NCBI RefSeq assembly: GCF_026213295.1
Contig: NC_079412.1
Location: 10,993,784-11,057,783 of the forward strand
Origin: Gadus chalcogrammus
Lineage: Eukaryota; Chordata; Actinopteri; Gadiformes; Gadidae
Reading direction: 5' to 3'
Length of the DNA stretch: 64,000 nt
Shown here: piece by piece, positions 24,718-38,600 of the stretch
Position numbering within the stretch: the stretch's first letter is position 1
Layout: the number at the start of each line of letters is the position of its first letter
The notes under the pieces: generated by a model
The model's input: only the letters and a program-made list of their open reading frames with translations
Databases searched by the model: none
Told to the model about the DNA's origin: nothing
Made by a program: the position numbers and the translations under genes

Positions 24718-24799
24718 AGACACGGTTAAAGAACGCATTTATTCCAGATGGCAGTTACAAAATTCAGGCTGGTTTTTGCATCCTGTCATATCACCATGG

Positions 24800-25930
24800 C
24801 TGTAGCCCCTCCCTGTTCCTGTTGAGTCAGAGCACCGGCAGCCACGCGTGGAACACTGCCGCTGAAGGAATCCATCGGTCTTTGTTAATATCAAGGCACA
24901 GAGGCAATTTATCCGGGCTAAGCCGGATCTGTGGAGCCTACAAGGAATAGGCTATCAAACCCCCTAAAACACTGGAAGTAGCACTGAAGGGTGTTTGTTG
25001 GTGTAGGTTATTTGGAAATATTTTATTTTAGATTGGCCTGAACCTTACACTCCAGTGTCAATCAAACTGTTCATTATTAAGTAAAATATGTTTTATTTTT
25101 CTTGTTCTAAAAGTCTCCTTTGTGAGGTGAAGGAAATAATCATTTTCGTGCGAGGGCTTTTTTATGTCTAAATTTTAATTTATATTTAAACCTTGTTTGT
25201 TCAATCCCACAGCACTGTACTTTTTACATATTCTACACCAAAAACCAATAACCCTTACTTCCTGCGACATTTCTTTAACTGCTTCGCTACGTCTGTGTCA
25301 CCATTAATTCTAGTTTATGCTGTGATAAATACTTGAAATTTAGGTTAAGGAAGATTGATCCAATTTGCATTATTTTCAACAACATCTGTGTACTAGTGGT
25401 TCAGAGGATGTCCCTGTTTATGTCTGATGGGCCAATTACACTTCGTAACAGACAAGCATACAGCATCATCATGAATGGAAGTAGACAGAGCTTATATGGG
25501 CCTGAAAGTATACCAATAACAGCTAGTATTCTCAGACAAGCATACATACAGCATCATCATGAATGGAAGTAGACGGAGCTTATATGGGCCTGAAAGTATA
25601 CCAATAACAGCTATTATGCTCTAATTTTTTAAAGGCGTATCTCCAATAATTGCGACATACCATCATAATGGTTTAAGCCGTAAAAGCAATGCCTACGTTA
25701 ACAGCACCACCCAATGGGCACAACTGCTCATTACAGCTATTAATGTCAATTCAATTGCATGTCAAAAGTAACGTAACTGCATAGTTACTGTATTCTTGCT
25801 GTATTTGGCATTTGGTATTTAGTTTATAGTATTTACGTAACCAACTGAGGAATTAATTATTATGAGTGCTTCCTCAAATGTATGGCCACTCTCATGTTCC
25901 AATGCAATAAGGACAAAAGTCTAGGAAAAA
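24800..25930. other. Intergenic, with an 88-bp tandem duplication
   Basis: No gene seen. Two near-identical tandem copies of about 88 bases (about 25450-25532 and 25533-25620, around 'gcatcatcatgaatggaagt') differ by a small insertion (catacata) and a few substitutions. The rest is AT-rich. Confidence 0.7.
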
Positions 25931-25945
25931 AACTTTATAAATGTC

Positions 25946-25951
25946 TTTATT
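25946..25951 (-). promoter_or_regulatory. apex2: Poly(A) signal candidate of apex2
   Basis: TTTATT (AATAAA on the minus strand), about 120 bases beyond the apex2 stop codon. Confidence 0.5.
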
Positions 25952-26067
25952 TGCTAGTTTTTTTTTTGTCTTCATTCAAAAACACAACGATATAAAAAGG
26001 CTTAATTCCATACACACTTCTTTGTTCTACTGGTCCTTATGTTCCTCTGTTCATTAAAGAAGACACA

Positions 26068-28329
26068 CTACTTCCCCATGTCAACCCACGCAAAGAAGTT
26101 ACATCGAGCTTCGGGATTGGAGGCATGTCCCTGTGGTCGGGCACAAACGAAAAACTGTCTGCCCAAATTAGGTCCTTCCTTCTTGACGGTGCGCAGTACA
26201 CTAGTCTCTCTGTGGACCTTGCACGGGGGGGCTGGCGGAGGCCCATGAAGAACGGACTTCCAGAACCCCAGCGAAGCTCCCTTTGGCCCTTTAGGAGCCA
26301 CTGTGGATTCTGCAATCCGCTGTTCGGCCTTGGTTTCTCTCGGCGTCTCTCCGGTACTCTCCTCTAGAGGGCGGCTGGAGGTGTGCATCGTGGAGGAGTC
26401 ACAGACACCGTTGACCACTTTGGTGTGGTTGAGTTGGACCATTTGTGATTTTTGTGATCGGGGAAGTGGGTTTGGGTCAGCCGCGCTGGATGCTTCTGAT
26501 GCCTTCAGAATCGGAGCTCCACCCGAAGCCTTGGGTTTGAAGAAGGCGAGCAGGCTGCCCTGTGGGGGTGGCAGCTTGGCTGAGGTCTTGGTCACGTTGC
26601 TCTTCTTCCGTTTCGGGGTCCCAGACCCCGGTGCCAAAGGCCTTTTCTTTCCCAAACCGCTCTCCGCTGCTCCTAGCGGCTTTAAATTCTCCCGCTTCTC
26701 CCCGGCCTCCTGAGAACTGGGTAGCGAATCCCTGGACTCAGTTCTCATGGACTTCGGGTCCACCTTCACCAGAAAGTGAGACAGTTTCTGCTGCTTGCCT
26801 GCAAACTCTGGCAGGTAGCGGGTGCAGAGAGCAGGAAGTTTGGGGCTGGCCAAAAGTGTGCAGCAGAGTTTCGCCCACACGGGGCAGTGGTCTGAGCCTT
26901 CCACCTCTGGCAGGATGTCCGCTGCTGTAAACTGCTCTTTGGCCAGCTGGACGTCGGCGAATATATAGTCAATGCGAGTGCCGTAATTGGTCTGCCGGGC
27001 CCCGGTGAGCGTGTTCCAACAGGTGAAGGCATGTGTGCGCTCCGGATGGAAATAGCGGAAGGTATCGATGAATTTCCCGCCGTTGTTGAGGACGTCATCT
27101 GTGGACGATCCCTCATTCTCTCTCCCCGACTCGCTTTTACTTTCAGCCCTTAAAAAAACGTTCAGCCATTTTCTTCCAGGGTGCTCATCAAAGTTATCCT
27201 GGATGACAAAAAAAACTGGGTAAAATCAATAGGAATTGGGCAGTTTTATTTCTTACACATCAATGCGAGCTTCGGGAAATCTTCGAGGTAACAATCGTCC
27301 ACAATTCTAGTTCGTCACTTACAAGGTCACTGGGGTCACAGTGGTCAATGGTTCTGTGAGATGTGTTCACGTCTCCTAAGATGATGACATGGCTGCAGGT
27401 AAGGTAAAGAAAGAAAAGATGACCTTTAGTTTGAGCTTCACAAGTGAAAACACAGATACTAATGACAAGCCTAGAATGTCACCTTCCAGCCTTCAATATG
27501 GCTTCAGCCCGACTCTGAAGCAACTTGTAGAACTGCAATTTGAACTGTTTACGTTCCGGCTTCTCAGGATCAGCACGTGGGCAGTAAACATTCACTACAG
27601 TAACCTTCTGTATCTGGTTTTTGCACCTGGGAAAAGAAGATAGAGAATATAATTAGAGATAGAGAGAAATGCAATCAAAGATTCCTTTTCTTTTTAGCTT
27701 TCACCACAAATGTGCTGAGGCAACCCTCCAAGAGCACATAGGCATATCTCACATGTATTGATGCTGTGTAATAACAGCTCGTCCTTCATTATCCAGAAGT
27801 TGCAACTCGTCATCACAGAACTCCATAGGGTCCCCGTAACATCCAACGGCCCCTTCATGGTTAGTCAGCAAACCAGTGAGACCTTCCTCAGCAGCAAACG
27901 GAGCAACAGAGTCTTTGCAGTAAGTAGCAACCCCTGTACACATGAACGTATAATTCACAATTATTATTTTTTACTACCAGTTACATGCAGCTGGATGGTG
28001 GTCATTTGTGGCAAATGTGTTTAAATGTTATTAACCTGAATAGCCACTGCGCCCACGACTGAAGCTGAAATAAGAGTTGTAGCCCTCAACAACAGCGGTT
28101 CTTTCATCAAGCAGGTCTCCTGTGCAGAGTTATTTTAAGAGACAGTAAGAGGCAGACGGTATTTATTTTGGCATGGACTACTGTCACGTTGTTGGCCTTC
28201 CATCTTCAACTTACTTGTCACTTTAGTTTCTTGCAGACAGATTATATCTGCGTCCAATGATTGGAGGGTTTTCTTGATCCCGCCTTTGTAAGCTCGTATC
28301 CCATTGATATTCCAAGTGACGAGCTTCAT
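26068..28329 (-). CDS. apex2: AP endonuclease 2 (APEX2)
   Basis: Nuclear (and mitochondrial) Mg2+-dependent AP endonuclease with 3'-5' exonuclease and 3'-phosphodiesterase activity. It acts in base-excision repair and ATR-Chk1 signalling and binds PCNA. Six exons: 28215-28329, 28036-28119, 27753-27933, 27483-27626, 27323-27392 and 26068-27198. They sum to 1725 nt, or 574 aa, with all phases consistent. Residues seen: KLVTWNINGIR and DIICLQETK (metal-binding Asn and Glu), GYNSYFSFSRGRSGYSGVA, VNVYCPRADP (catalytic Tyr region), ILGDVNT (Asp/Asn), TRIDYIF, and the terminal EGSDHCPV (Asp-His pair). The C-terminal half has a PIP-like QGSLLAFF. It ends in a GRF zinc finger (LRTVKKEGPNLGRQFFVCAR with later Cys in RCNFFAWV). 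The gene is intact. It is head-to-head with bicd2. Confidence 0.96.
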
Positions 28330-28640
28330 TGTGCATCAAGTACAGTAATAACGTTTACATGTTACCGTTAAGTTCTTTATAATACACCAACGCTCAACTC
28401 CGTCCAGGTGCAAACAGTACACGGAAGTAAACAGGAAGTCCTGACAAGGACGAGCGGAAATCCAATACGTGAACGATATTATAAAGTATTATACATACCT
28501 AAATATCATATTTATACGAAAACAAAAATATTCAAATCACAGGTTTAGAATGTTTAAATTCCTATAAATCGCGTTGGTGAAAACCCGGAAAAATTCAAAG
28601 AGATTCCCATGAAGTGTCCCGGTGCCGTTGCTAGAGGGAG
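28330..28640. promoter_or_regulatory. Shared apex2/bicd2 divergent promoter region
   Basis: About 300-500 bases separate the apex2 start codon (minus) from the presumed bicd2 5' exon (plus). The right side (28640-28760) is CpG-containing. No TATA box is obvious. A bidirectional promoter is inferred from geometry only. Confidence 0.45.
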
Positions 28641-28849
28641 CAGTAGCTCGGTTTCCGCGCGCTTTGACGCTCGAGCCCACCGGGGAACGGAGAACCGGGT
28701 GAGAACGAGAGACGCCTTGTTCTGGACTGGCCTGGTTTAGGCGCCGATGCTCGGGGGTCGTAACAGATTGACATTTCGTTTAACAAACACAACTCGCGGC
28801 ATATTTCTGTGCGAGTGGATACGGTAGCTCCCCGGAACACGATCTACTG
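28640..28849 (+). other. bicd2: Probable bicd2 5' UTR exon
   Basis: A GC-rich stretch ends in a strong donor (ctactg|gtgagt at 28849/28850). It could splice to the acceptor cacccccag at 29618, about 75 bases upstream of the first in-frame ATG. The start of the exon is a guess. Confidence 0.45.
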
Positions 28850-29694
28850 GTGAGTAGCCAACGGAGCTAATTGTGACCGTCGGGATTAGCTTGCTTAACT
28901 GGATCCGGTGTTTCCAGGCGAGCTAACGCGTGAATAAACCATCTCGTCAGCGAATCATTGTTGTGTGTTATGTTGATCTGGACAACGGAGATGTAAGCCA
29001 TCCATTGGACAGAGCATACCTAGAGTGTTTTGCTAAAATGGCTTCGGTGTATACTTTACTGGAGGCCAGAGATGTTCATGCTAGTACCCAGATGGTGTTT
29101 TAATAGCGCCGTTGTGGTGCTGGTTCGGACAGTCCGGTGTGTGTCCATCGTCGGTCAATGGGCGATCAGACAACGGGACTACGACCCCACCCCAGTCAGT
29201 GTAGTCGTGTGTGTCAAACTGTTTTTTTGCTCTTTGATAAAAAAAAAAAAAGGTTAACTATTTATTACTAGTGCTCAAACCGCTGTCTGCGAGGCACCTG
29301 CACATTAACACATCATTCAGTGCTAGCTAAGTATCCGCATTCTCTTTTATACGTACGCTGGCAATTTATTTTATTTCAGATTAGGACATGCATCGACAAG
29401 TGACGTGCTTCTTCGCAACGGTTGATTTATTCAATGAGTATATTTTATTTAACGCTGTGGCCTTGAGAGCGAACCATTTGATCTTGCAGCTTCTGGGGAC
29501 ATGTGCAGTCCTGCTGCGGATAATGGTGCTCTGCTGCGATCCTGGACTAGCTATCAGGGTGGGAATGTGTATACTGCAGTTCACCTAAAGTCCTCTCTTT
29601 CTTCTCTGACACCCCCAGCGTGTCGTGATGAAAGCTACGTATTGAAGAGATCAATACAACCTTGGATCGACCAGAGGCTGGCCAGAAGAGAGAG

Positions 29695-32600
29695 ATGCTG
29701 GAGGCTGACGTGGAGTCCTCGGGTACAGAGTTGGCTCTAGAGCTGCAGGCTGAAATGGAGATGGGGAGCGGGGATCTGAATGCGGAGGTGCTGCGGCTCT
29801 CCCTGGAGCTCCAGGAGGCCACAGATCAGAAGCTGCAGGCGGCCCGCTATGGCCTGGTGGTGCTGGAGGAAAGCTCTGCCCTAAAGACCAAGCACAGGCA
29901 GCTGGAGGAAGAGCATGAGGCACTCAGACAGGAGCTACAGCAGCTCAAAGAGGTAGGATGAGTCAGACTCGGCCATTACACCCCATATATTATATTTAAT
30001 ACGTTTGTTGTAATGAACTTAATTATTTATTAAAGACTCAAATGGCTACGGAGAGAACTCATGTTTCAGCATTCCGTAATCAATATGTGTTATGTTGAAT
30101 TGAGAATCTTTGGAATTTACACTGGTGGTTTGTCTTTTAGGATTTACTTATTTACTAAATAGATACTGTACTAAACTATGCATTTTTTCACAATTGCATA
30201 GCTTACATTATCATTAAATTCCTTGATTATATCTGCCTATTACCCGCTTATTATAAGTTACAAATACTTCTATGAAATAAGTAATACTAAGGACCATAAT
30301 GCTGCGACTAGTATAAGCAAGTTTAATATCAATCTCCTGTTCTACATGACTCTTCAAATCATGTATTCCATTTGGAGACACACAAGGGACTTGCAATTGA
30401 AGATGAGAATAATCAAAACGTATAAAAAATGAAACATGATCTTTGTTTTCTAAAACAAGCACAAGTCAGTGCAGGACACACGCCGGATTCATAGTAAGGT
30501 TTAGTTGTTCGGTTGTTTTCAGTGCTCATGAGGTCAACATCCCGACAATAGCATGTGATATCTAGTCACTGGAGATGGGCTTGCATGTTTGTCAAAACAG
30601 AAGAATGCTCTTCTTTTTATTGTATTGTAATGGAAAATTTTTATCAAAACAACCACATGCATAGATGATGTGACGACCAAGAGTTGTATCCGAGTAGGGA
30701 TATTCCATTGAATTGTTTTTCTCCTTACTGTGTGACTATGGTTCAATCCTTGAAATATAAAGGTATTTCACACATGAACACATGCGACACACAACCGCAG
30801 ATAAGCAGTATCAGACGTGTTCACACATACTGGAGATACTCTGTATACTTTGGGCGAGGGGGGGCGCCTGAGTAGAGCGTATAGGGCGTGACGCAAAAAG
30901 TATACAGCAGAAGTCGCAGTGTTTTGTTTCCAACACATCAAAGTTCACGGGTGAGGCTACCAACTCCATAATTCTGACTCTTGCGGTGACATCAATACTG
31001 CACTCATATAGATATATCCACAATGTCAACAGAAGAGTGGAAAGCAGAAACAGGAACACAAAATACAGGCGAGAATAGGGATGGTAACCGATGACCGTTT
31101 GACTGATGGTTGATCGTATCAACGTTAACCGATCAATCTTGTCGCTTGTCGGTTAAAAAAAAAATTGGGGTCAGTGTGGACTGCGGAGTGTGTGTTGGTT
31201 TCACTTCACACAAAAAGATGATCAGATAATAATAATAATAATAATAATACATTTAATTTAGAGGCGCCTTTCAAAACACCCAAGGTCACCTTACAGAGCA
31301 TATAGACATCATACATTTTTTAAAAAACAAGACATTGTGGAAAAAATAAATAAATAAATAAATAAATAAACATAAGCAATAAGAAATAAATAAAACAAAA
31401 ACAAGACAAAACAAAACAAAAAAACAAACAAAACAGTGATCAGTTAGACGTTGTGTGCGAGTTTGAACAGGTGAGTTTTGAGTTGTGACTTGAAGGTTGT
31501 AATGGTGTCTGACTGTTTTATGTGTGGGGGGAGGGAGTTCCAGAGCCTGGGTGCTGAACAGCTGAATGACCGGGCACCCATTGAAGTGAGTCGTGATGTG
31601 GGGATACATAGTAGTCCAGCAGAGGTTGAGCGGAGGGAGCGGGAGGGAGTGTATTCTTGGAGGAGGTCGCAGAGATAACTGGGGGCTAGGTTGTGGAGAG
31701 CTTTGTAGGTGAGGAGTAGGGTTTTGTATTGGATGCGGTAGTGTACTGGGAGCCAGTGAAGTTGAATGAGGACAGGGGTGATGTGGTCAGATGATTTGGT
31801 GCGGGTGATGATCCGGGCGGCTGAGTTCTGAATGATCTGCAGTCTGTTGATGAGTTTGGTGGGGAGTCCGGTGAGGAGGGCGTTGCAGTAGTCTATGCGT
31901 GATGTGACAAATGAGTGAACTAGGATTTCAGTGCTGGATTGGGTCAGTGATGGGCGGAGTCTGGCGATGTTGCGGAGGTGGAAGAATGCAGTCCGGGTGA
32001 TGTTGTGAATATGGGGTGCGAATGAGAGGGTGTTGTCCAGGATGACGCCGAGGCTCTTGACTTTGGAGGAGAAGGGTACTGGGAATCCATCGATAATTAT
32101 GAGTGGAGCTGGGGTGTGTTGTGATTTAGTGAGGGTGGATTTGGATCCGATGAGCAGGGCCTCGGTCTTGTTTCCATTGAGTTTCAGGAAGTTCCTGCTC
32201 AACCAGCTCCGGATCTCTTCCAGGCACGTGATGAGGGAAGTGGGGGGGATGGCAGCGGTGGGTTTGGTGGAGATGTAGACCTGTGTGTCGTCAGCGTAGC
32301 AGTGAAAATGAACCCCATGGTGACGGAGGAGTGTGCCCAGCGGGAGGAGGTAAGTGGTGAAGAGGAGTGGACCCAAGACTGACCCCTGGGGGACACCCAG
32401 TGAGACACCTGAACACCCAGACTTGTGGTTGCTTAGTTGAACAAATTGTTGACGGCCGGTGAGGTAGGATGTAAACCAGGAGAGTGCAGCACCAGTGATC
32501 CCAATACCAGCTAGGCGGTCCAGGAGCAGAGGGTGGGAGATGGTGTCGAATGCTGCGCTGAGATCGAGGAGGATGAGAATGGTGAGTAATCCAGAGTCGG

Positions 32601-35600
32601 CTGCGAGGAGGAGGTCGTTGGTGATTTTGACTAGGGCTGTTTCAGTGCTGTGTTTTGGACGGAAGCCAGATTGGAACGGTTCGTGGAGATTGTTAGTGTC
32701 GAGGTGGGACTGTAGTTGTGCGGCAACCACCCTTTCAAGTGTTTTGGAGATGAAAGGGAGATTGGAGATGGGCCGGTAATGGTTAAGGTCAGTTGGGTCA
32801 GCACCAGGTTTTTTCAGGATGGGAGTGATGGCAGCCAGCTTGAGAGTGGGGGGTACAGTACCAGTAGTGAGGGAGGAGTTAATTATGTTGGTGATCATGG
32901 GGGAGATGGACGGAAGACATGCTTTGACAAGGGAGGTGGGAAGAGGATCGAGCTGACAGGTGGTGGTTTTGGCTTTGCGGATGAGTTCTGAAACGGTCTG
33001 TTCTGTTACTAGGGTGAAGTCAGAGAGGGAGCTGATGAGAGGTTGGCCAGAGGTGATCATCCAGGGTGGGTCATCAGAGGGGGTGCGAGATGAGGCCAGT
33101 TGTTGGTGAATGGTGTTGATTTTAGAGCTGAAGAAGTCAAGGAACGCAGTGCATTGGGTGGTGGAAATGTCTGGAGGGAGAGATTTAGGAGGCTGAAGTA
33201 AGTGGCTGACTGTTGAGAAGAGGACTCTGCTGTTGCCTGTACCAGTGTTGATGAGGTTGGAGTAGTATGAGGTTTTGGCAGTAGTGAGGGCATTCTTGTA
33301 GTGATGGAGGTGGTCCGAATACATTTGGCGGTGTACAGTGAGTTGAGTCTTTTTGTAGAGTCGCTCCAGTCGACGACCAGTGGCTTTGAGCTGGCGCAGA
33401 TGAGGAGTGAACCAGGGAGCAGTGTGGGTGAATGAGACTGAACGGGTTTTCAGGGGGGCCAGGGTGGTGAGGGAGGAGGAGAGGCAGTTATTGTAGTGAG
33501 TCACCAGGTCAGTCAGGGAGGAAGCTGGGGGAGGGTTGGGGTAGGAGTTACCCCAAACATGTTGGGGTAGGAGCTGATCATGGTAAGATCATCATAGATA
33601 AGGTGACTTATTGGATGTTGGACGGACACCGCGTCTCTAGCACACTTTTTAATATCTCCTCAAGTCTTCATTATTCCCGCATGCGAGCGGCGGAGAATAT
33701 GATCTCTAAATTATTATGGACAGTAGACTAAACGCTATAAGCCTACAGTGAGCCATCTCATTCCAAGATTTCTATGTGTGAAGTTAAAAAAAGTATCCCT
33801 TACACTCAATTTTTCCGTCTCCTCCAAACTAAACAAGCGGCGTCTCTTCGGAGTTGTCATTTTCTTAAATGGGCCGCGGCAATGTTTCAAATGAGCTCCT
33901 AACGCTGCCCTCTTCCGATTGGCCCCGCTCTCTACACACGGTCAACTTGCAGTAAGCATGCCTCGTGTTTCAATTCAAACACAGGTCGTGCCGCGGTTAA
34001 AGCCACTGACTCTCACTCGGAGAGTATGTGTGTGTGAGTCGGAGGCAGAACGGGAGAGAGATAAGCAGAGTTACGAAATAGCAGGCGGCTGGCGCAGCTC
34101 GAAATGGCTGTTATTTCAAATAGCACATTTTAATCTGATCGGTTAACCGGTTAATGAGGCTCGGTGGTCAGTCAAGAATATTTTACATTTTCACCATCCC
34201 TAGGTGAGAAGAGAATAGTACGAAGCAGCTCCGTGCTGCCGGTTTCGCGCCAGACGCCTGATAGAAACGCCATCAACACTCACTCGTTGTGAACTCTCCG
34301 GTTCTCCGGACTTTACACAAGGGGCCTGGCTTGGTAAACTCTGGAGGGGCGGATTCTGAGAATGTCCGGCTTACAGTGCATGTGTGAAAGAAAGGCCTAA
34401 TAATGTACCAGCCAAGCAGGAATTATTAGACTAGTGGTGACGATGACTAAAACATCCATCATTTGATCTCAGTTTAGAATGTTGCAGCTATTCATTCCAG
34501 GTCAGTTCTGATTGGATTGAAATTCCAAGACTTAAAATCCTGTGTAATTGCATGTTGAATTTTATCGCGATCACCGCCCATGTAACATCTTACGTAACAA
34601 ATGTCCGGTAAAGCTAAAGGGAATTGGGTTGAAGGATTTTCAAATAATTCACATCGTACACGTGCACCCATTTATTTTGGCAGGTAAGCAAATATTCCAC
34701 GCATTTCATAATGCACATTGAAACACGGTTGTATAAGCCTTGGCGACCTAATGCTCAGGGGAACACATTTAGTCCCATGTTAATTTTACTTATCTCCTTA
34801 TATAGTGCAGCTCTTCCCTCTGCTGTTGTTGATGTGCACTGATGGATGCAGCGTTTTGAGTGCACCATGCCATCTGTAATGATGTGGGGGAGGACTCTTG
34901 AGTCTAAACCTTCGCTGTTGGCAGCAGACTAATTTAATCTACCAAATCAAATTTGGAAGAATTCTCTGTGTTTCTCATGGGTGTAGAAAACAAAGAATAA
35001 AGGCTGGTATTGTACTCTACACGAATGGCTGAATTTGGTCCTGTTGTTATAACAATAACCAAATTGAAATGAAGACTTGTAATGCGTTAAAGTATTCATA
35101 ATATCATAAAATAGGATAACAATGTTCAACATTCTTTGTTTATTTTACACTGGAATGTGATTTATCTAAAGGCCTCACATTTCCCTTTGGTTGTTCCCAT
35201 CGCTGTATAGGCCTTCACAGACTCTGTCAGCAGTCAGAAGCGCGCAGCTGCAGATGGAGAGTGCCGGGAGGAGAATCTCATGCAGGAGACGGCTACTAAG
35301 GAGGCTGCCATGGCAACCCGCTTGGAGGAGGTCCAGGCGGAATTGAAGCAGGCCCGTCTGGCTCTGGGTAATGCCCATGCTGAAATCGATAGGATCGGGG
35401 GGCTCGCTGGACATCTGAAGAAGGTTTGGCTGCTCATCATCATCATATCATCCCATTGCACCAAATCTTATGTTGACAAATATCCACATGCCCTTTACCA
35501 AACATGGTACTGGGACTAATTCCCTGTCAAATAAAAATGAACTGGAGGCTTATATTTTGATATATTCAACATAGATATTCCCACAAACTAGTCAAATGTA

Positions 35601-38600
35601 TAAAAAAATCAATGCACTCAAACTATACATTTTCTTCGATTGTTTGTGTGTTCTGCTGCCTTGCTCATGGACTGTGTTCTCCAGGAGTCTGAGTGTCTGG
35701 AGGCGGAGAAGGACCACCTGCGGGACGAGATGAAGGAGTACAAGGTGCGGGAGCTGAGGCAGCTGCAGGACAACTGTGAGCTGGAGGAGGAGAACATCTC
35801 TCTACAGAAGCAAGTGTCGGTGCTCAAGGAGAACCAGGTGAGTACGGACACATTCTGGCTGAACCCCCTGGTGCACATCCTAACCCTGCTTTAAATGTGC
35901 TTTCATGATTAGCTGTTTAAGGAAAAGATCCATTACACTCTTGTCAAAATAGTTTTTAATGTTGTAGATTGGGGCGATGAGATCTTGCAGATGGCATAGT
36001 GCTCTAAATGGCTGAATTTCATAAGACATGTTAAACAACCTGAATACGATTTATACACATCAATTAAATAATCGTACATCGCAAAACATGTTGTCTACTG
36101 TATCAAGGAAGTACAAAAGAATTCCTAAGACTTCTCTCTATTGTTCTGGGTGAGATGCCAAGGCGGGGCGAGAGCGTGTGAAACTGAAGTTGATTTGTCT
36201 CTGAGGGTTTGGACCGCTGATTGCAAACTAATTTTGTCTGGAGGCTGTACTGGAGGCTCTCGACTCTCTCAGACCTTATCAACCCAAATATGAAAACATT
36301 ATTTCCCACTCCATTTTCAAAAATATTCCCCCCCACACCAATTGTATTTTCTCCATCATGCAATAAGATAAAAACACTTTCTGTTGAAATGTAGGCCAGG
36401 GCCTTGAGGCACGCTTATTTGAATACATTGGTTTCAGATTTTGACTATCTAACCACATTACAACACATTCTGCATGCATGTTGTCACTATAGCTGTGTTC
36501 GAAATCGTTCCCTATTCACTCACTCACTATTCCCTATATAGTGTTTATGATATAGTGTACTATATAGGGAACGAACAAACGAGAATTCGGACACTACGCC
36601 GGCTGAACATTTCTTAACGTCATTTGCGTCAGTAAATGCACCGGGTATTTGTGTGACGCAGACAGATGCGCCCCCATCATGTAAACAAACCGGGCACTCA
36701 CGAGGAAAGCTGGAGGTTGTATTGATGTTGAATGTTACATTTCCTTGATCAAGGTTTTTTTAATTAATTTTGAATGTTACATTTTCTATGTTAAATCCAA
36801 AATAAATTGTTGACATTTCTAAACGAAAGCCGGAGACTCCATCATTAAATGCATTCGTTATTCAGCTTCTTCTTCTCCCCCGGAAAAACTCGTCTGCTTT
36901 GCATTATGGTATACGGGAGTAACATGAAGGGAACATCATATGTTCACGCAAATTTTGGGTATTTGAAGTGCACTATATAGTGCATGAAATTAACCACTGA
37001 GAATCCGAACACCACTACAAAATGGCGAGCATCCTATATAGTACACTATATCCGTGATGGGGAACGATTTCGAACACAGCTTATGACACGGCACCGCACC
37101 AGCTAATTGCACTAATTACCATGGCTTCAACCAGCGATAGCAATCTACAAGGGAGTCCACCAGCTGTCCTTATTAGCTGTAATTAAAACCTGCCGCCGGT
37201 TGGGAGGTGGTGCGCTGGTGGTAGGAGGCAATCATCTGCCATGGAGAGTAGCTGCAGATAACTGATAAACAGATCCCTCTCAAAGTGTGTAAACTTGAGA
37301 AGCATAGGAGCGTGACCCACTCCATTGTTCTCCCATACGGAAAAGGGAGCTGGGATTTCTGGGGTGGGCAGGGGCTATGAGCCTTGCATCGCATCCTGCT
37401 GAGGGGACTCCCGCCGGAGTTAAAATCTTTGACTCCGTCACGCACCAAACAATAGATTGGCTTTACAGTTCAAAAGCACAACGTTTTAATCCCTTTCTAA
37501 CTGTGTCTGTTTTCTCGGGAACACTCGGCCTGACTTAGCGGCGTGCTCACGGTGTCTTACGGCGTCTGAAGCGAGCACTCCTTAACCGGGTTCTTTGTCC
37601 TATTTAAAGACCATAAGACCTTAACCCATGGCTGCTCTGTGTCCCGGGGGCCCTGGTCGCCATGGCGCCGCAGGTGGAGTTTGAGGCGGTGAAGCTGGAG
37701 CTGACCCAGAAGGACGAGGAGCAGGAGGACCTGCGGGGGCAGCTGGACGAGGCGGCGCGCCTCAAGGAGATCGCGGAGCGGCAGCTGGATGAGGCCCTGG
37801 AGGCCCTGAAGGAGGAGCGGGAGCAGAAGAACAACCTGAGGAGGGAGCTCTCGGCCCTCTCCCTCAACCCCTTCGACTCGGTGGGCAACCTGGAGCTCCA
37901 CCTCGACCAGCTGGACGAGAGCCAGGAGGAGGGCCCGGGGGGGCGGGGGGGCGAGGGAGAGGACCAGGACAGCGGCTTTAACAACGGCCCCGGCTCCGCC
38001 CCCGATTCTGCTGACCCTCCTCACTCGGGCGGCTCCAAGACCAACGGCCTCATCCAGCGCTACTCCACGCCGCGCAGCAGCGACGTCTTCCTCCGCGCGC
38101 CCACGTCCGGCCTGGTGTCCGACCTGCTCAGTGAGCTGCACTTCTCGGACAGCCAGAAGCTCAAGCAGCAGCTCCTACAGGTACTGGGCGTCGACGCTCC
38201 AGCACCGTCGTCCGTTGGGGGACTGTCGTACCTGTGGCTCAGCGCTGTGACGTCATGAATGTCCCTCCCCGTCAGGACAGCCTCAGCTACACGCAATTTA
38301 TACAGAAGGTCTCTCCCTCAGAGACAAAACACATGACAATAACCATACTCACAATAGGTATCAGCTGGATGAATATATTATAATATAGAACGCTGAATAT
38401 TTATAAAGAGATAGATAAAGATATACATCTACATATAGATAGTTAAACATATACATAGATAGAAGGTAGAGAGATGGATAGATAGATATATATTCTGCTT
38501 TCTAAAACGGTTGACAACCCTTTATACCACACATAGTGATAGATCTATATTATAATTCTTAAATGTAAAGAAAACCCTTCACCCATTCTATAGTATAGTG

